Notes: generated by a model not told the origin, from the letters alone. A DNA stretch of 64,000 nucleotides from Lentzea albida (GCF_900111005.1 NZ_FOFV01000005.1:186001-250000), one strand, 5' to 3'. Counted from the stretch's first letter, positions 16,812 to 25,381 are shown. A program made the numbers and translations.

Positions 16812-18100
16812 AGTACCAGCAGAGGCAGGTCGTCGCGGTGGTTCTCCTGGTCACCGCGGCGGTCGCCCACCTAGCCGCCTCCGGTCCTGCCGACAGCAGG
16901 GCCGGGGGCGCGCCCCCTGTTCCGGCCGTGGCGCAGCAGAACCAGATGCACAAGGTGGTGCACCAGCTTCAGCAGCGGTTGCACGAGCTGCCGCAGGACA
17001 AGGACTCGTGGGCGAGGCTCGGTGCGTCCTATGTGGAGTTGGCACGGGTCACGGCCGACCCGGCGTACTACGCGAAGGCCGAAGGCGCATTGAAGAACGC
17101 GGGTGACACGGCGCTCGCCGCCGTCGGCATGGGCACGCTGGCCAACGCCCGCCACGACTTCCACGCGGCCCGCGACTGGGGCCTGAAGGCCGTCGCCGCC
17201 CAGCCCGCCTCCGCGGAGGCGCACGGCGTGCTGGCGGACGCGTTGACGCAGCTCGGCGACGACGCGGGCGCGCAGGACGCGGTGCAGAAGATGCTGGACC
17301 TCAAACCGAACACGGCGTCGTTCGCCCGTGCTTCCTTCCACTTCGAGCTCCACGGTGACGTCGACGGCGCGCGCGAGGCGATGCAACGCGCCCTGAAGGC
17401 CTCGACGACACCCGAGGAGATCGCGTTCTGCCGTTACCGGCTGGGCGAACTCGCGTTCGACCACAACCAGTTGGACGTTGCCGCTGAGCACTACGAGCAG
17501 GGACTGGCGGCGAGAGGAGACGACATGACTCTCACTCAAGGCATGGCCAAGGTCGCGGCGGCACGGGGCGACGTCCCGGTGGCGCTCGACTCGTACCGCA
17601 GGCTGGTGGCCCGCGCGCCCCTGCCGCAGTACCTGCAGGAGTACGCGGAGCTGCTGGAGGCCGGCGGCCGCGGTGACGAGGCCGCGAAGCAGTACGGCGT
17701 GCTCACCGAACAGCAGCGGCTGATGGAGTCCCAGGGTGCTTCCGACGATCTGGCCGCGGCCCTCCTCGCCGCCGACCGAGGTGATGGCATGCAGGCACTG
17801 CGCCGCGCGGAAGCCGAGTGGAGCCGCCGGCAGAGCGTCTTCGTGGCCGACGCGATGGCCTGGGCCCTGCACGTCAACGGACGCGACGCCGAGGCGTTGA
17901 GCTACTCCGACCGCGCCGTCTCGCTGGGCTGGCAGAACGCCACGTTCGCCTACCACCGCGGCATGATCCTGGCCGCGCTCGGCCGGGTCGCCGAGGCGCA
18001 GGAGGCGCTGGTGCGGGCGCTCACGCTGAACGCGAACTTCTCGCCGCTGCAGGCGTTGAAGGCGGGCCGCAAGCTCGCGGAGCTCCGAGGCGGCAGGTGA
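16808..18100 (+). CDS. Membrane-anchored TPR-repeat protein
   Basis: 430 residues. One N-terminal hydrophobic segment (VVAVVLLVTAAVAHLAASGP) anchors or exports the protein. The rest is alpha-helical with tetratricopeptide-like repeats, for example DSWARLGASYVELARVTADP, AHGVLADALTQLGDDAGAQD, EIAFCRYRLGELAFDHNQLD and ATFAYHRGMILAALGRVAEA. The GTG overlaps the stop of the DUF4331 gene, and its own stop overlaps the NicO GTG, so all three are translationally coupled. TPR arrays hold partner proteins, so it may link the outer DUF4331 protein to the transporter. No enzymatic motif is seen. Confidence 0.85.
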   Translation: MKYQQRQVVAVVLLVTAAVAHLAASGPADSRAGGAPPVPAVAQQNQMHKVVHQLQQRLHELPQDKDSWARLGASYVELARVTADPAYYAKAEGALKNAGDTALAAVGMGTLANARHDFHAARDWGLKAVAAQPASAEAHGVLADALTQLGDDAGAQDAVQKMLDLKPNTASFARASFHFELHGDVDGAREAMQRALKASTTPEEIAFCRYRLGELAFDHNQLDVAAEHYEQGLAARGDDMTLTQGMAKVAAARGDVPVALDSYRRLVARAPLPQYLQEYAELLEAGGRGDEAAKQYGVLTEQQRLMESQGASDDLAAALLAADRGDGMQALRRAEAEWSRRQSVFVADAMAWALHVNGRDAEALSYSDRAVSLGWQNATFAYHRGMILAALGRVAEAQEALVRALTLNANFSPLQALKAGRKLAELRGGR

Positions 18101-19500
18101 GCCTGTCCTCCTGGGTGGTGCGGCCCGTCCTCGTGGTCGCCCTGCTGCTGGCCGGGATCTTCTTCATCACCGGCGAGGCCTCCGCCCACCCGCTGGGCAA
18201 CTTCAGCGTCAACCACTACCACGGGCTGCACCTGCACCCGGACCGGATCGACCTGAGGTCCGTGGTCGACGTCGCGGAGATCCCGACGCTGCAGGAGAAC
18301 CTCAAGGCGCGCGACGCGGGTCAGTGGTGCGACGAGGTGTCCCGCACCGACCGCTCCACCGTCGACGGGCGGCGGATCTCCTGGACGCTCGCCGCCTCCA
18401 CCAAGACCCATCCCGTCGGCCAGGCCGACCTCCCGACGACACGGCTGGTCTGCGAGTTCACCGCCAGGGTGGACCTGGACCGGCCCGCCAGGCTCGAGTT
18501 CTCGGACGAGTCGAACACCGACCGCGTCGGCTGGCGTGAGATCACCGCCGCCGGCACCGGCATCCGGATCGCCGGCTCGGCCGTGCCGACGGAGAGCATC
18601 AGCGACGAACTCCGGACGTACCCCGAGGACCTGCTCAGCAGCCCGCTGGACGTCCGTTCGGTCACGTTCACCGCCGAACCGGGCACCGGGTCCGAGCCGA
18701 AGCAGGCCACCGGCTCCCCCGTCCAGTCGTTCAGCGTCACGGCGGCCAGGCTCAACGACATCCTGGGCAGCGACGACCTCACGCCGTGGCTCGGATTCCT
18801 CGCCCTGTTGCTGTCGTTGGTGCTCGGCGCCTCGCACGCGGCGTTGCCCGGTCACGGCAAGACGCTCATCGCGGCCTATCTGGCCGGACGCCAGGGCACG
18901 CCGAAGGACGCGTTCATCGTCGGTGCGTCGGTCACGGCCACGCACACCGGTGGCGTGCTGGTCCTCGGCCTGGTCATCAGCGCCTCCAGCGCTCTCGCCG
19001 GTGAGGAGGTGCTGCGCTGGCTCGGTCTGGTCAGCGGGCTGCTGATCGCGGTGATCGGCGTGGTGCTGCTGCGCTCGGCCCTGTCGGCAAACCGCGAACC
19101 GGCGCTCGCCGGAGCCCTGACGGGACACGGCCACGGCCACGGCCACGGTCATGGACACGGGCACGGGCACGGGCACGGCCATGGGCACGGCTACAGCCGC
19201 GCGAGCCTCGTCGGCATGGGCGCGGCCAACGGACTGGTCCCCTCCCCGTCCGCGCTCGTCGTCCTCCTGGGCGCGATGGCGCTGGGCCGGACGTGGTTCG
19301 GCGTGCTGCTCGTGGTCGGCTACGGAATCGGCATGGCCGGCACGCTCACCGCGGTCGGACTGCTGCTCGTGAAGGCGCGGGAACGCGTCGAGAAAATCCT
19401 GGACGGCCGTGCCACCCGCCTGCTGTCGCATTACGCACCCGTCGGCACGGCCGTGACGGTGATCGTCGTCGGCGCGTGGCTGACATTGCAGGCCCTCTAA
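18097..19500 (+). CDS. NicO/RcnA-HupE-type nickel/cobalt transporter with extracytoplasmic domain
   Basis: 467 residues. After a signal-like segment comes ASAHPLGNFSVNHYHGLHLH, a His-rich start common in NicO/HupE-related proteins, then an external domain of about 200 residues. The membrane part holds LGASHAALPGHGKTLIAAYL (the HxxxxxHGK pattern of the NicO family), SVTATHTGGVLVLG and further spans. A cytoplasmic or luminal loop at residues 344-365 alternates Gly and His with 11 His residues and is a metal-binding tract. It should move Ni2+, Co2+ or a similar ion; import versus export cannot be told from sequence. It is last in the DUF4331-TPR-NicO operon and is followed by a strong terminator. 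Confidence 0.88.
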   Translation: MSLSSWVVRPVLVVALLLAGIFFITGEASAHPLGNFSVNHYHGLHLHPDRIDLRSVVDVAEIPTLQENLKARDAGQWCDEVSRTDRSTVDGRRISWTLAASTKTHPVGQADLPTTRLVCEFTARVDLDRPARLEFSDESNTDRVGWREITAAGTGIRIAGSAVPTESISDELRTYPEDLLSSPLDVRSVTFTAEPGTGSEPKQATGSPVQSFSVTAARLNDILGSDDLTPWLGFLALLLSLVLGASHAALPGHGKTLIAAYLAGRQGTPKDAFIVGASVTATHTGGVLVLGLVISASSALAGEEVLRWLGLVSGLLIAVIGVVLLRSALSANREPALAGALTGHGHGHGHGHGHGHGHGHGHGHGYSRASLVGMGAANGLVPSPSALVVLLGAMALGRTWFGVLLVVGYGIGMAGTLTAVGLLLVKARERVEKILDGRATRLLSHYAPVGTAVTVIVVGAWLTLQAL

Positions 19501-19515
19501 TTACACCAATGCAAC

Positions 19516-19554
19516 TCGAAGGGCCCGGATTCGGTCAGAATCCGGGCCCTTCGA
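19516..19554. terminator. Bidirectional terminator hairpin
   Basis: A perfect 17-base stem (tcgaagggcccggattc) with a 5-base loop lies 15 bases after the NicO stop and 12 bases before the end of the convergent anti-sigma gene. Confidence 0.85.
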
Positions 19555-19566
19555 CTGTTTCCGCCC

Positions 19567-20322
19567 TTACAGGTTCGCCACCACGAACGTCTTGCCCTCG
19601 GCGTTCTCGACCGCGATCGACTTCACCTTGTCGGGCGAGACGCTGACCATGCCCCGCACCTTGGAGCCCTCGGCCGTCTGCTTGTCGGTCGTGGTCCAGG
19701 CGAACGCCTCGGTCTTCGTGCCGTCCGTGCCCACCACGACCAGCTTGCACTTCTGGGCGACGGGCAACCCGTTGACGTCCGCCGACACCAGGTAGCGGTC
19801 CTGCGACGACGGCGCGATCTCGGCCACCATCCTGATCCCGCCCGCCGTCCCCTCGCCCGTGCGGGTCGAGGCGACGCTGGTACCCGGCGCCTGGTTCTGC
19901 ATGAACACCGCGGCACCCCCGAACGCGACCACCGCGGCTACTGCCGCGGCGGCGAGATAGCCCGGCCAGCGCCGGGGCTTGGCGTGCTGCGGTGGGGGGA
20001 GGTCCTCCACCGGCGGCGGACTGGCTCTCAGACGGGGGACGGCCTCCCGCTGCTGCGGGATGACCGACTCCTGCCTGATCTGCCGCAGCGTGCGCTGCAG
20101 CAGCAGGTCCGACGGCATGGGCAGGTCGTCCTCGAGCTCGTGCAGAAATGCCTCACGAGGCACGTCGTCAAGTGCTGTTCGGATCCGATGGAAGTCGGCG
20201 ACCTGCGCACGGCAGGACGGACAGCCCCGGAGGTGCTGCTCCACGCCAAAGCTCTCGTTCGCGTCCAGAACGCCGAGCGCGTAGCAGCCAAGGGTGACCG
20301 CGTCGTGCGCGCCAGCTGTCAT
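19567..20322 (-). CDS. Anti-sigma factor, RskA-like, with zinc-finger ASD
   Basis: 251 residues. The N-terminal anti-sigma domain contains HDAVTLGCYALGVLDANE and VEQHLRGCPSCRAQV, the HxxxCxxC zinc motif that grips ECF sigma factors. One membrane span follows (YLAAAAVAAVVAFGGAAVFM) and an outer RskA-type C-terminal domain of about 100 residues. Control would be release of sigma by proteolysis of this membrane protein. No sigma factor gene lies next to it: the neighbours are a convergent transporter operon and a TetR gene. Its partner must be encoded elsewhere, or was lost. Intergenic 20323-20529 holds an AT-richer stretch (ctgatatcgcataaca) that may contain its promoter. Confidence 0.85.
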   Translation of the reverse strand: MTAGAHDAVTLGCYALGVLDANESFGVEQHLRGCPSCRAQVADFHRIRTALDDVPREAFLHELEDDLPMPSDLLLQRTLRQIRQESVIPQQREAVPRLRASPPPVEDLPPPQHAKPRRWPGYLAAAAVAAVVAFGGAAVFMQNQAPGTSVASTRTGEGTAGGIRMVAEIAPSSQDRYLVSADVNGLPVAQKCKLVVVGTDGTKTEAFAWTTTDKQTAEGSKVRGMVSVSPDKVKSIAVENAEGKTFVVANL

Positions 20323-20505
20323 ACGACCTCCTCGTCGTCCCGATTCGACCCCCGCGGCGAAACGGTGTCACAAGTGAAAACGGGCAGATAGGAGTGGTCG
20401 GTTCAGCCTTCGAACGAGTTCATTCTGATATCGCATAACAATGGCATTACGTGACCGCGCAACTACGGTTCACACCCTGCCTGAGCTGTGCTTTTCACTC
20501 GATCG

Positions 20506-20521
20506 GACGACTCAAGTCGTC
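20506..20521. terminator. Short hairpin after tetR
   Basis: gacgact-ca-agtcgtc is a perfect 7-base stem nine bases past the end of the leftward tetR gene. It is short, and its loop is too tight to form well, so it is a weak terminator candidate. Confidence 0.3.
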
Positions 20522-20529
20522 TCACCTGA

Positions 20530-21279
20530 CTACAAGCACGTAGATCGACGAACTGCCGGTCGCTCCTCGGCTTCGACGAACGCCACGAGGCCGTCCAGAA
20601 CACGCGCGAGACCGAACTCGAACTCGTCCAGCGGGCGTTCGAAGCCGCCCGTGTTCCAGATGTGGGTCATCATCGGCAGCCGGTCCGGCGTGAAGTGCTC
20701 CCAGAGCGAGTCGGTGGTGCTCCACCACTCCTCGTCCGACACCCCGGTCTCGCGCTCGGCCTTCACCCGGTCCGCCATGGTCCGGCCGACGCCGTCGACG
20801 AAGTGGCTGACCGCGGTCACGACGGCGACGATCTCCTCGGGCGCCAGACCCAGCTCCGAGACCACGGCGAACGCGGCGTCCAGGCGCGTCATCGCCTGCG
20901 GGCCCGGCATCCGCCGCGAGGTCGTGAGCTGCAGCATCCACGGGTGCGCCCGGTACATCGCCCACATCTGCCGCGCGAAGAACTCCAGCCCGTCGCGCCA
21001 CGGCCCCTTCGGCGTGTGCTCGGTCTCGCCCCACGCCGCGTCGACCATGAGGTCGAGCAGCTCGGACTTGCCGGGGACGTGCCGGTAGAGCGACATCGTC
21101 GTGAAGCCCAGCATTTCGGCGATCCGTCGCATCGTGAGCGCATCGACGCCCTCTGCGTCGGCCACCTTCATGGCCGCCTCGACGACCCGAGTCCTGCTCA
21201 GCGCGGCCCTCGGTTCACGTGATTCGTGAACATCCGGCTCCCACAGCAGCCGCACGCTCCGGTCACGATCGCTCTTCAC
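20530..21279 (-). CDS. TetR-family regulator of the DrrAB exporter
   Basis: 249 residues from the GTG at 21279, which follows gagggggctgg. The helix-turn-helix is seen in LSRTRVVEAAMKVADAEGVD, MRRIAEMLGFTTMSLYRHVP and GKSELLDLMVDAA. The C-terminal domain (about residues 110-240) is of the TetR_C_1/ActII type, common in regulators of antibiotic exporters. It is divergent from the ABC transporter pair, and an exact palindrome plus direct repeat in the gap forms the likely operator. A ligand cannot be inferred. Confidence 0.85.
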   Translation of the reverse strand: MKSDRDRSVRLLWEPDVHESREPRAALSRTRVVEAAMKVADAEGVDALTMRRIAEMLGFTTMSLYRHVPGKSELLDLMVDAAWGETEHTPKGPWRDGLEFFARQMWAMYRAHPWMLQLTTSRRMPGPQAMTRLDAAFAVVSELGLAPEEIVAVVTAVSHFVDGVGRTMADRVKAERETGVSDEEWWSTTDSLWEHFTPDRLPMMTHIWNTGGFERPLDEFEFGLARVLDGLVAFVEAEERPAVRRSTCL

Positions 21280-21324
21280 CCAGCCCCCTCTTTCACACAC
21301 TCCTTGCCTGTGAATCCTAGTGCC

Positions 21325-21354
21325 GTGTACAACGTACACCTGGTGTACAACGTA
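21325..21354. promoter_or_regulatory. TetR operator: palindrome plus direct repeat
   Basis: gtgtac-aac-gtacac (21325-21339) is an exact palindrome, and its first 12 bases, gtgtacaacgta, recur at 21343-21354. This gives two overlapping-phase binding sites 18 bases apart in the gap between tetR and the ABC transporter genes, a pattern fit for cooperative binding of two TetR dimers. Confidence 0.7.
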
Positions 21355-21380
21355 AGCAGTCAAGCCACGGGGGTGAAGTC

Positions 21381-22325
21381 GTGGGACACGCGGTGCTCGC
21401 GGAAGGCCTGCGCAAGAGGTTCGACGAGAAGTGGGCGCTCGACGGGTTCGACCTGGCCGTGCCCGCGGGAACGGTCTGCGGGCTGCTCGGCCCGAACGGC
21501 GCCGGCAAGACCACGGCGGTGCGCATCCTGGCCACGTTGCTGCGCCTGGACGGCGGCCGTGCCGAGGTCGCGGGCCACGACGTGGAGCGGGAGGCGCCCG
21601 CCGTGCGGCGTCAGGTGGCGCTGAACGGCCAGCAGTCCACGGTCGACGACGTGCTGACCGGCAGGGAGAACCTGGTGATGTGGGGCAGGCTCTACCACCT
21701 GTCCAGGAGGGAGGCCTCGGCCAGGGCGGACGAGCTGCTCGAGCAGTTCGGGCTCACCGACGCGGCGGACAAGCGGGCCAAGCACTACTCCGGCGGCATG
21801 CGGCGGCGCCTGGACCTGGCGTCGAGCTTCATCACGGCGCCGTCCGTGCTGTTCCTGGACGAGCCGACCACGGGCCTCGACCCGCGCAACCGCGGCGAGG
21901 TGTGGCGGGAGGTGAAGCGGGTCGTCGCGGACGGGACGACGGTCCTGCTCACGACGCAGTACCTGGACGAGGCCGACCAGCTCGCCGACCAGATCGTCGT
22001 GCTGGACACCGGCAGGGTCGCGGCGCAGGGGACGCCGGACCAGCTCAAGTCCCGGCTCGGCGGCGACCGGATCGAGGTCGTCGTCCGCGACGCGGGCGAG
22101 CTGCCGGTCGTCGCGGAGGTGCTCGGCGCCGGCGCCGAGGTGGACCACGACGCGTTCCGGGTGAGCGCGGCGGTGGCGGACAGGGTCGCGGCGCTGACGC
22201 GGGTGACGTCGGCACTGGCCGCCCGCGGGGTCGAGGCGGAGGACATCGCGTTGCGACGCCCCACGCTGGACGACGCGTTCCTCGCCATCACCGGGCACAA
22301 GGCCGTCACGGGGGTGCAGGCGTGA
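21381..22325 (+). CDS. DrrA-type ABC transporter ATP-binding protein
   Basis: 314 residues. Walker A GPNGAGKTT, signature YSGGMRRRLDLA, Walker B VLFLDEPTTGLD and a switch His region in LLTTQYLDEADQLAD. The C-terminal extension (GTPDQLKSRLGGDRIEVVVR onward) is typical of the daunorubicin-resistance DrrA group. The GTG at 21381 is used. It overlaps the permease gene by four bases and sits behind the TetR operator, so it is a regulated drug or metabolite exporter. No biosynthetic genes flank it, so it probably protects against outside compounds. Confidence 0.9.
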   Translation: MGHAVLAEGLRKRFDEKWALDGFDLAVPAGTVCGLLGPNGAGKTTAVRILATLLRLDGGRAEVAGHDVEREAPAVRRQVALNGQQSTVDDVLTGRENLVMWGRLYHLSRREASARADELLEQFGLTDAADKRAKHYSGGMRRRLDLASSFITAPSVLFLDEPTTGLDPRNRGEVWREVKRVVADGTTVLLTTQYLDEADQLADQIVVLDTGRVAAQGTPDQLKSRLGGDRIEVVVRDAGELPVVAEVLGAGAEVDHDAFRVSAAVADRVAALTRVTSALAARGVEAEDIALRRPTLDDAFLAITGHKAVTGVQA

Positions 22326-23110
22326 ACGCGGTGCGGTACGCGGCGGTCGACTCGTGGATCGTCGCCAAGCGGGATCTGATCCACTGGGTGCGCGAACCGG
22401 TCAGGGTGTTCGCGAACCTCGCCTACCCGATCATCTCGGTGCTGATCTTCGGCCTGGTGTTCGGCAGCGCGATGAACGTCTTCGGCGGCGGTGACTACAT
22501 CGAGTTCCTGCTGCCGGGCATGTTCGGCCAGACCATCGCGTTCGGTGTCGGCTCCACGCTGATGATGGTGTCGATGGACGCCGACCGGGGCGTCACGGAC
22601 CGGTTCCGCGCCTCGCCGATGTCGCAGACCGGTGTGGTGGCCGGGCGCAGCATCGCGGACCTCGTGAACTCGTCGCTCGAACTGCTGGTGCTCGCGCTGT
22701 GCGGCCTGGTGATCGGCTGGTCGTTCCACGACGGGCTGTTCAACGCGCTCGTCGCGTTCGCGTTGTTCCTCTGGCTGCGGTTCGCGCTGGTGTGGATCGG
22801 CATCTACCTCGGCCTGCTGGTCAAGCCCGAGGCGGCGCAGGCGTCGTGGATGTTCCTGTTCCCGCTGACGATGTTCGCGAACACGTTCGTCTCGCCGGAG
22901 CTGATGCCCGGCTGGCTGCGGGTGGTCGCGGAGTGGAACCCGCTGTCGTCCACGGTGGCGGCGGCGCGGGAGCTCTTCGGCAACCCCGGCGTCGGCGGCG
23001 ACTCGTGGGCCGCGCAGAACTCGCTGCTACTGGCCGTGCTGTGGCCCGCTGTGTTCGTGGCGATCTTCTGGCCGCTCTCGGTGCTGAAGTACCGCAACCT
23101 CAGCCGCTAG
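22322..23110 (+). CDS. DrrB-type ABC-2 permease
   Basis: 262 residues with six membrane spans in the ABC-2 arrangement. AYPIISVLIFGLVFGSAM, EFLLPGMFGQTIAFGV and the conserved MDADRGVTDRFRASPMSQTG loop are typical of DrrB proteins. The GTG overlaps the stop of the ATPase gene (GTGA). Two copies should pair with two ATPases. Its last 84 bases overlap the convergent APH-like gene. Confidence 0.9.
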   Translation: MNAVRYAAVDSWIVAKRDLIHWVREPVRVFANLAYPIISVLIFGLVFGSAMNVFGGGDYIEFLLPGMFGQTIAFGVGSTLMMVSMDADRGVTDRFRASPMSQTGVVAGRSIADLVNSSLELLVLALCGLVIGWSFHDGLFNALVAFALFLWLRFALVWIGIYLGLLVKPEAAQASWMFLFPLTMFANTFVSPELMPGWLRVVAEWNPLSSTVAAARELFGNPGVGGDSWAAQNSLLLAVLWPAVFVAIFWPLSVLKYRNLSR

Positions 23111-23773
23111 GTAGTCGGTCCGGAACTGGTCGGCGAGCCACCGCGCGAGCAGCCGCCGCCAGTTCCGGACCCTCGCCAGCTGCTCCGGCCTCAGCGTCGC
23201 GTCGGCCTCCCACTCCCGCCAGTCCTCGCTCGCGAGCCACCCGATGCAGCCCGCGATCCGGTGCGCGCGCAGCAGCTCCGGGTCGGGCTTCGAGCCGTAC
23301 CCGCTCCAGAACGCCTGCGGCAGAACGGTTCCGTGCAGGTAGAGGTGTTCCTCGAACGCCGCGAGCTCGTCGAGCGGGTTGCCCTGGCCGGGGTTGTCCC
23401 AGTCGATCAGCGTCGCCTTCCCGCCGCCCACGATGATGTTGTGGAGGTTCACGTCGTTGTGCAGGAGGCCGACGCGGTGGACCCTGCGGAACGCCAGGCC
23501 GATGCTGCGCCAGACCTCTTCGGACACCGGCAGCGCGTCCGCGAGCGTGCGGCCCTCCACGTACTCGACCAGAACGTCGCCGCGGCCGTTGTGGGCGAGG
23601 ACCTCGGGTGCGCCGGGGATCACGAACTTCGGCAGGTCGCGCGCGACCTTCGGCCTGCGCAGCACGGCTTTGCGGCCGTCGGCGAGCGTCACGAGGTGCA
23701 GGACGTTGGTGAGCCCCTCTCCTTGCAGGGGTTCGACGTGGACGGCGGTCCGCAACTGCGGGAACAACAACAC
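23027..23773 (-). CDS. Aminoglycoside phosphotransferase (APH)-family kinase
   Basis: About 248 residues. The APH/choline-kinase fold is marked by GEGLTNVLHLVTLADGRKAV, then VLRRP, VLVEYVEGRTLADAL, the catalytic loop VGLLHNDVNLHNIIV (HxDxxxxN) and the metal site ATLIDWDNPGQGNPLDELA. The substrate is unknown; the fold phosphorylates antibiotics, sugars or small alcohols. Start: GTG at 23773, or a TTG three or six bases later, which sits better behind ggagg. The final 84 bases overlap the end of the convergent permease gene, and the C-terminal tail past about residue 220 (RERPEDRHEHSGPQ) is coded there. Confidence 0.75.
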   Translation of the reverse strand: MLLFPQLRTAVHVEPLQGEGLTNVLHLVTLADGRKAVLRRPKVARDLPKFVIPGAPEVLAHNGRGDVLVEYVEGRTLADALPVSEEVWRSIGLAFRRVHRVGLLHNDVNLHNIIVGGGKATLIDWDNPGQGNPLDELAAFEEHLYLHGTVLPQAFWSGYGSKPDPELLRAHRIAGCIGWLASEDWREWEADATLRPEQLARVRNWRRLLARWLADQFRTDYLAAEVAVLQHRERPEDRHEHSGPQHGQ

Positions 23774-23861
23774 CCACCTCCAAACGGTGTAACACAGGAC
23801 ACTTCGGACGAGACATGTCGGGGGATGCATTCGGCGGCGATGTACGCATGGAGGCACATCG

Positions 23862-25376
23862 ATGGTTCAACGTCCTCGACGCCTGGCACTGTTCGCGGCC
23901 CTGACACTGGTTCTACCACTCGCCGTGACCGGACAGGCACTCGCTGATCCCAACAACAACTCTCCCGCGAAGCTCACCAAAGCCGTGACGCTGGACGGGG
24001 TCCTGCGTCACCTCGACGCGTTCCAGTCCATCGCGGACGCCAACGGTGACCGGGCCGCCGGACGTCCTGGATACCAGGCGTCGGTGAACTACGTGGTCTC
24101 GCAACTGACCGCGGCCGGTTACTCGCCGACCGTGCAGGCGTTCGACTTCCCTTACGTGGAGGACAACTCGCGGCTCGACCGGGTCTCACCGGTTCCGCGC
24201 GCGTTCGTGCGCGACACCGACTTCAACCGCCACGGCTTCGACCAGCCGGTCGAGGGAACGGCGACCGGCGCGATCCAGGCCGTCGACGTGGTGCTCCCGC
24301 CGACCCCGGTGCCGAACGGCAACAGCAGCGGGTGCGAGGCCGCGGACTTCGCCGGCTTCACGCCGGGCAAGATCGCGGTGTTGCAGCGCGGCACGTGCGG
24401 GTTCGCCGTGAAGGCCCTGAACGCGCAGGCCGCCGGTGCGTCGGCGGTGATCCTGTTCAACGAGGGCCAGCCCGGCCGCACCGGCCTGGTCACGCCGATC
24501 GGTGACGCCACGGGCCTGACGATCCCCGTGGTGTTCGCGACGTTCGCCGCCGCACAGGACCTGCTCCTCAACACGCCGGGAGCGATCGTCCGCGTCACGG
24601 TCGACTTCACCGAGGAGACGCGGCAGGCGTGGAACGTGTTCGCCGAATCCCGTGACGGCAATGCGAACAACGTCGTGATGGCCGGCGCGCACCTCGACAG
24701 CGTGCAGGACGGGCCCGGCATCAACGACAACGGCAGCGGCTCGGCGGCGTTGCTCGAGACCGCGATCCAGATGAGGAAGGTCAAGCCCAACGCGAAGGTC
24801 CGCTTCGCGTGGTGGGGCGCCGAGGAGGAGGGCCTGCTCGGGTCCGAGCACTACGTCGCCACGCTGCCGCAGGCCGAGCAGGACAAGATCGCGCTGTACC
24901 TGAACTTCGACATGGTCGGCTCGCCGAACCACTTCTTCGGCATCTACGACGGCGACGACTCGAGCGGCACCGCGCCCGTGCCGATCCCGCCGGGATCCGC
25001 GGAGATCGAGGACGTGTTCGAGAAGTTCTACGCCGACCGCGGCCTGCCGTCGGAGGACACGGACTTCTCCGGGCGGTCGGACTACGGCCCGTTCATCGCG
25101 GTGAACATCCCGGCCGGCGGCCTCTTCACCGGTGCCGAGGAGGTCAAGACGGCGCAGCAGGCGGCGTTGTACGGCGGCACGGCCGGCATCGCGTTCGACC
25201 CGTGCTACCACCAGCCGTGCGACACCAGGTCGAACCTGAACCTGACCGCCCTGGACGTCAACGCAGACGCGATCGCCACCGCGGTGATCACGTTCGCGTT
25301 CGACACCTCGACGGTGAACGGCGTGCGCGCGCCCGGCAAGTCGCACGGACGCGCACCGCAGGGTTCCGTCGGCTAG
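23862..25376 (+). CDS. Secreted M28 zinc aminopeptidase with PA domain
   Basis: 504 residues. A signal peptide (RRLALFAALTLVLPLAVTGQ, cut after ALA) is followed by a PA insert domain (about residues 130-240, with IAVLQRGTCGFAVKALNAQ) inside an M28 peptidase. Zinc ligands and catalytic residues can be placed: MAGAHLDSV (His, Asp), GINDNGSGSAALLE (bridging Asp), EEEGLLGSEHY (base and ligand Glu), YLNFDMVGSPN (Asp) and CYHQPCD (His). It resembles Streptomyces griseus aminopeptidase and removes N-terminal residues from peptides outside the cell. Overlong C-terminal tail (KSHGRAPQGSVG) is probably flexible. Confidence 0.9.
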   Translation: MVQRPRRLALFAALTLVLPLAVTGQALADPNNNSPAKLTKAVTLDGVLRHLDAFQSIADANGDRAAGRPGYQASVNYVVSQLTAAGYSPTVQAFDFPYVEDNSRLDRVSPVPRAFVRDTDFNRHGFDQPVEGTATGAIQAVDVVLPPTPVPNGNSSGCEAADFAGFTPGKIAVLQRGTCGFAVKALNAQAAGASAVILFNEGQPGRTGLVTPIGDATGLTIPVVFATFAAAQDLLLNTPGAIVRVTVDFTEETRQAWNVFAESRDGNANNVVMAGAHLDSVQDGPGINDNGSGSAALLETAIQMRKVKPNAKVRFAWWGAEEEGLLGSEHYVATLPQAEQDKIALYLNFDMVGSPNHFFGIYDGDDSSGTAPVPIPPGSAEIEDVFEKFYADRGLPSEDTDFSGRSDYGPFIAVNIPAGGLFTGAEEVKTAQQAALYGGTAGIAFDPCYHQPCDTRSNLNLTALDVNADAIATAVITFAFDTSTVNGVRAPGKSHGRAPQGSVG

Positions 25377-25381
25377 TGCGT

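Noticed and set aside
21381-23110. DrrAB as part of an antibiotic biosynthetic cluster
   Set aside because: No polyketide, peptide or sugar biosynthesis genes lie nearby; neighbours are unrelated single genes.
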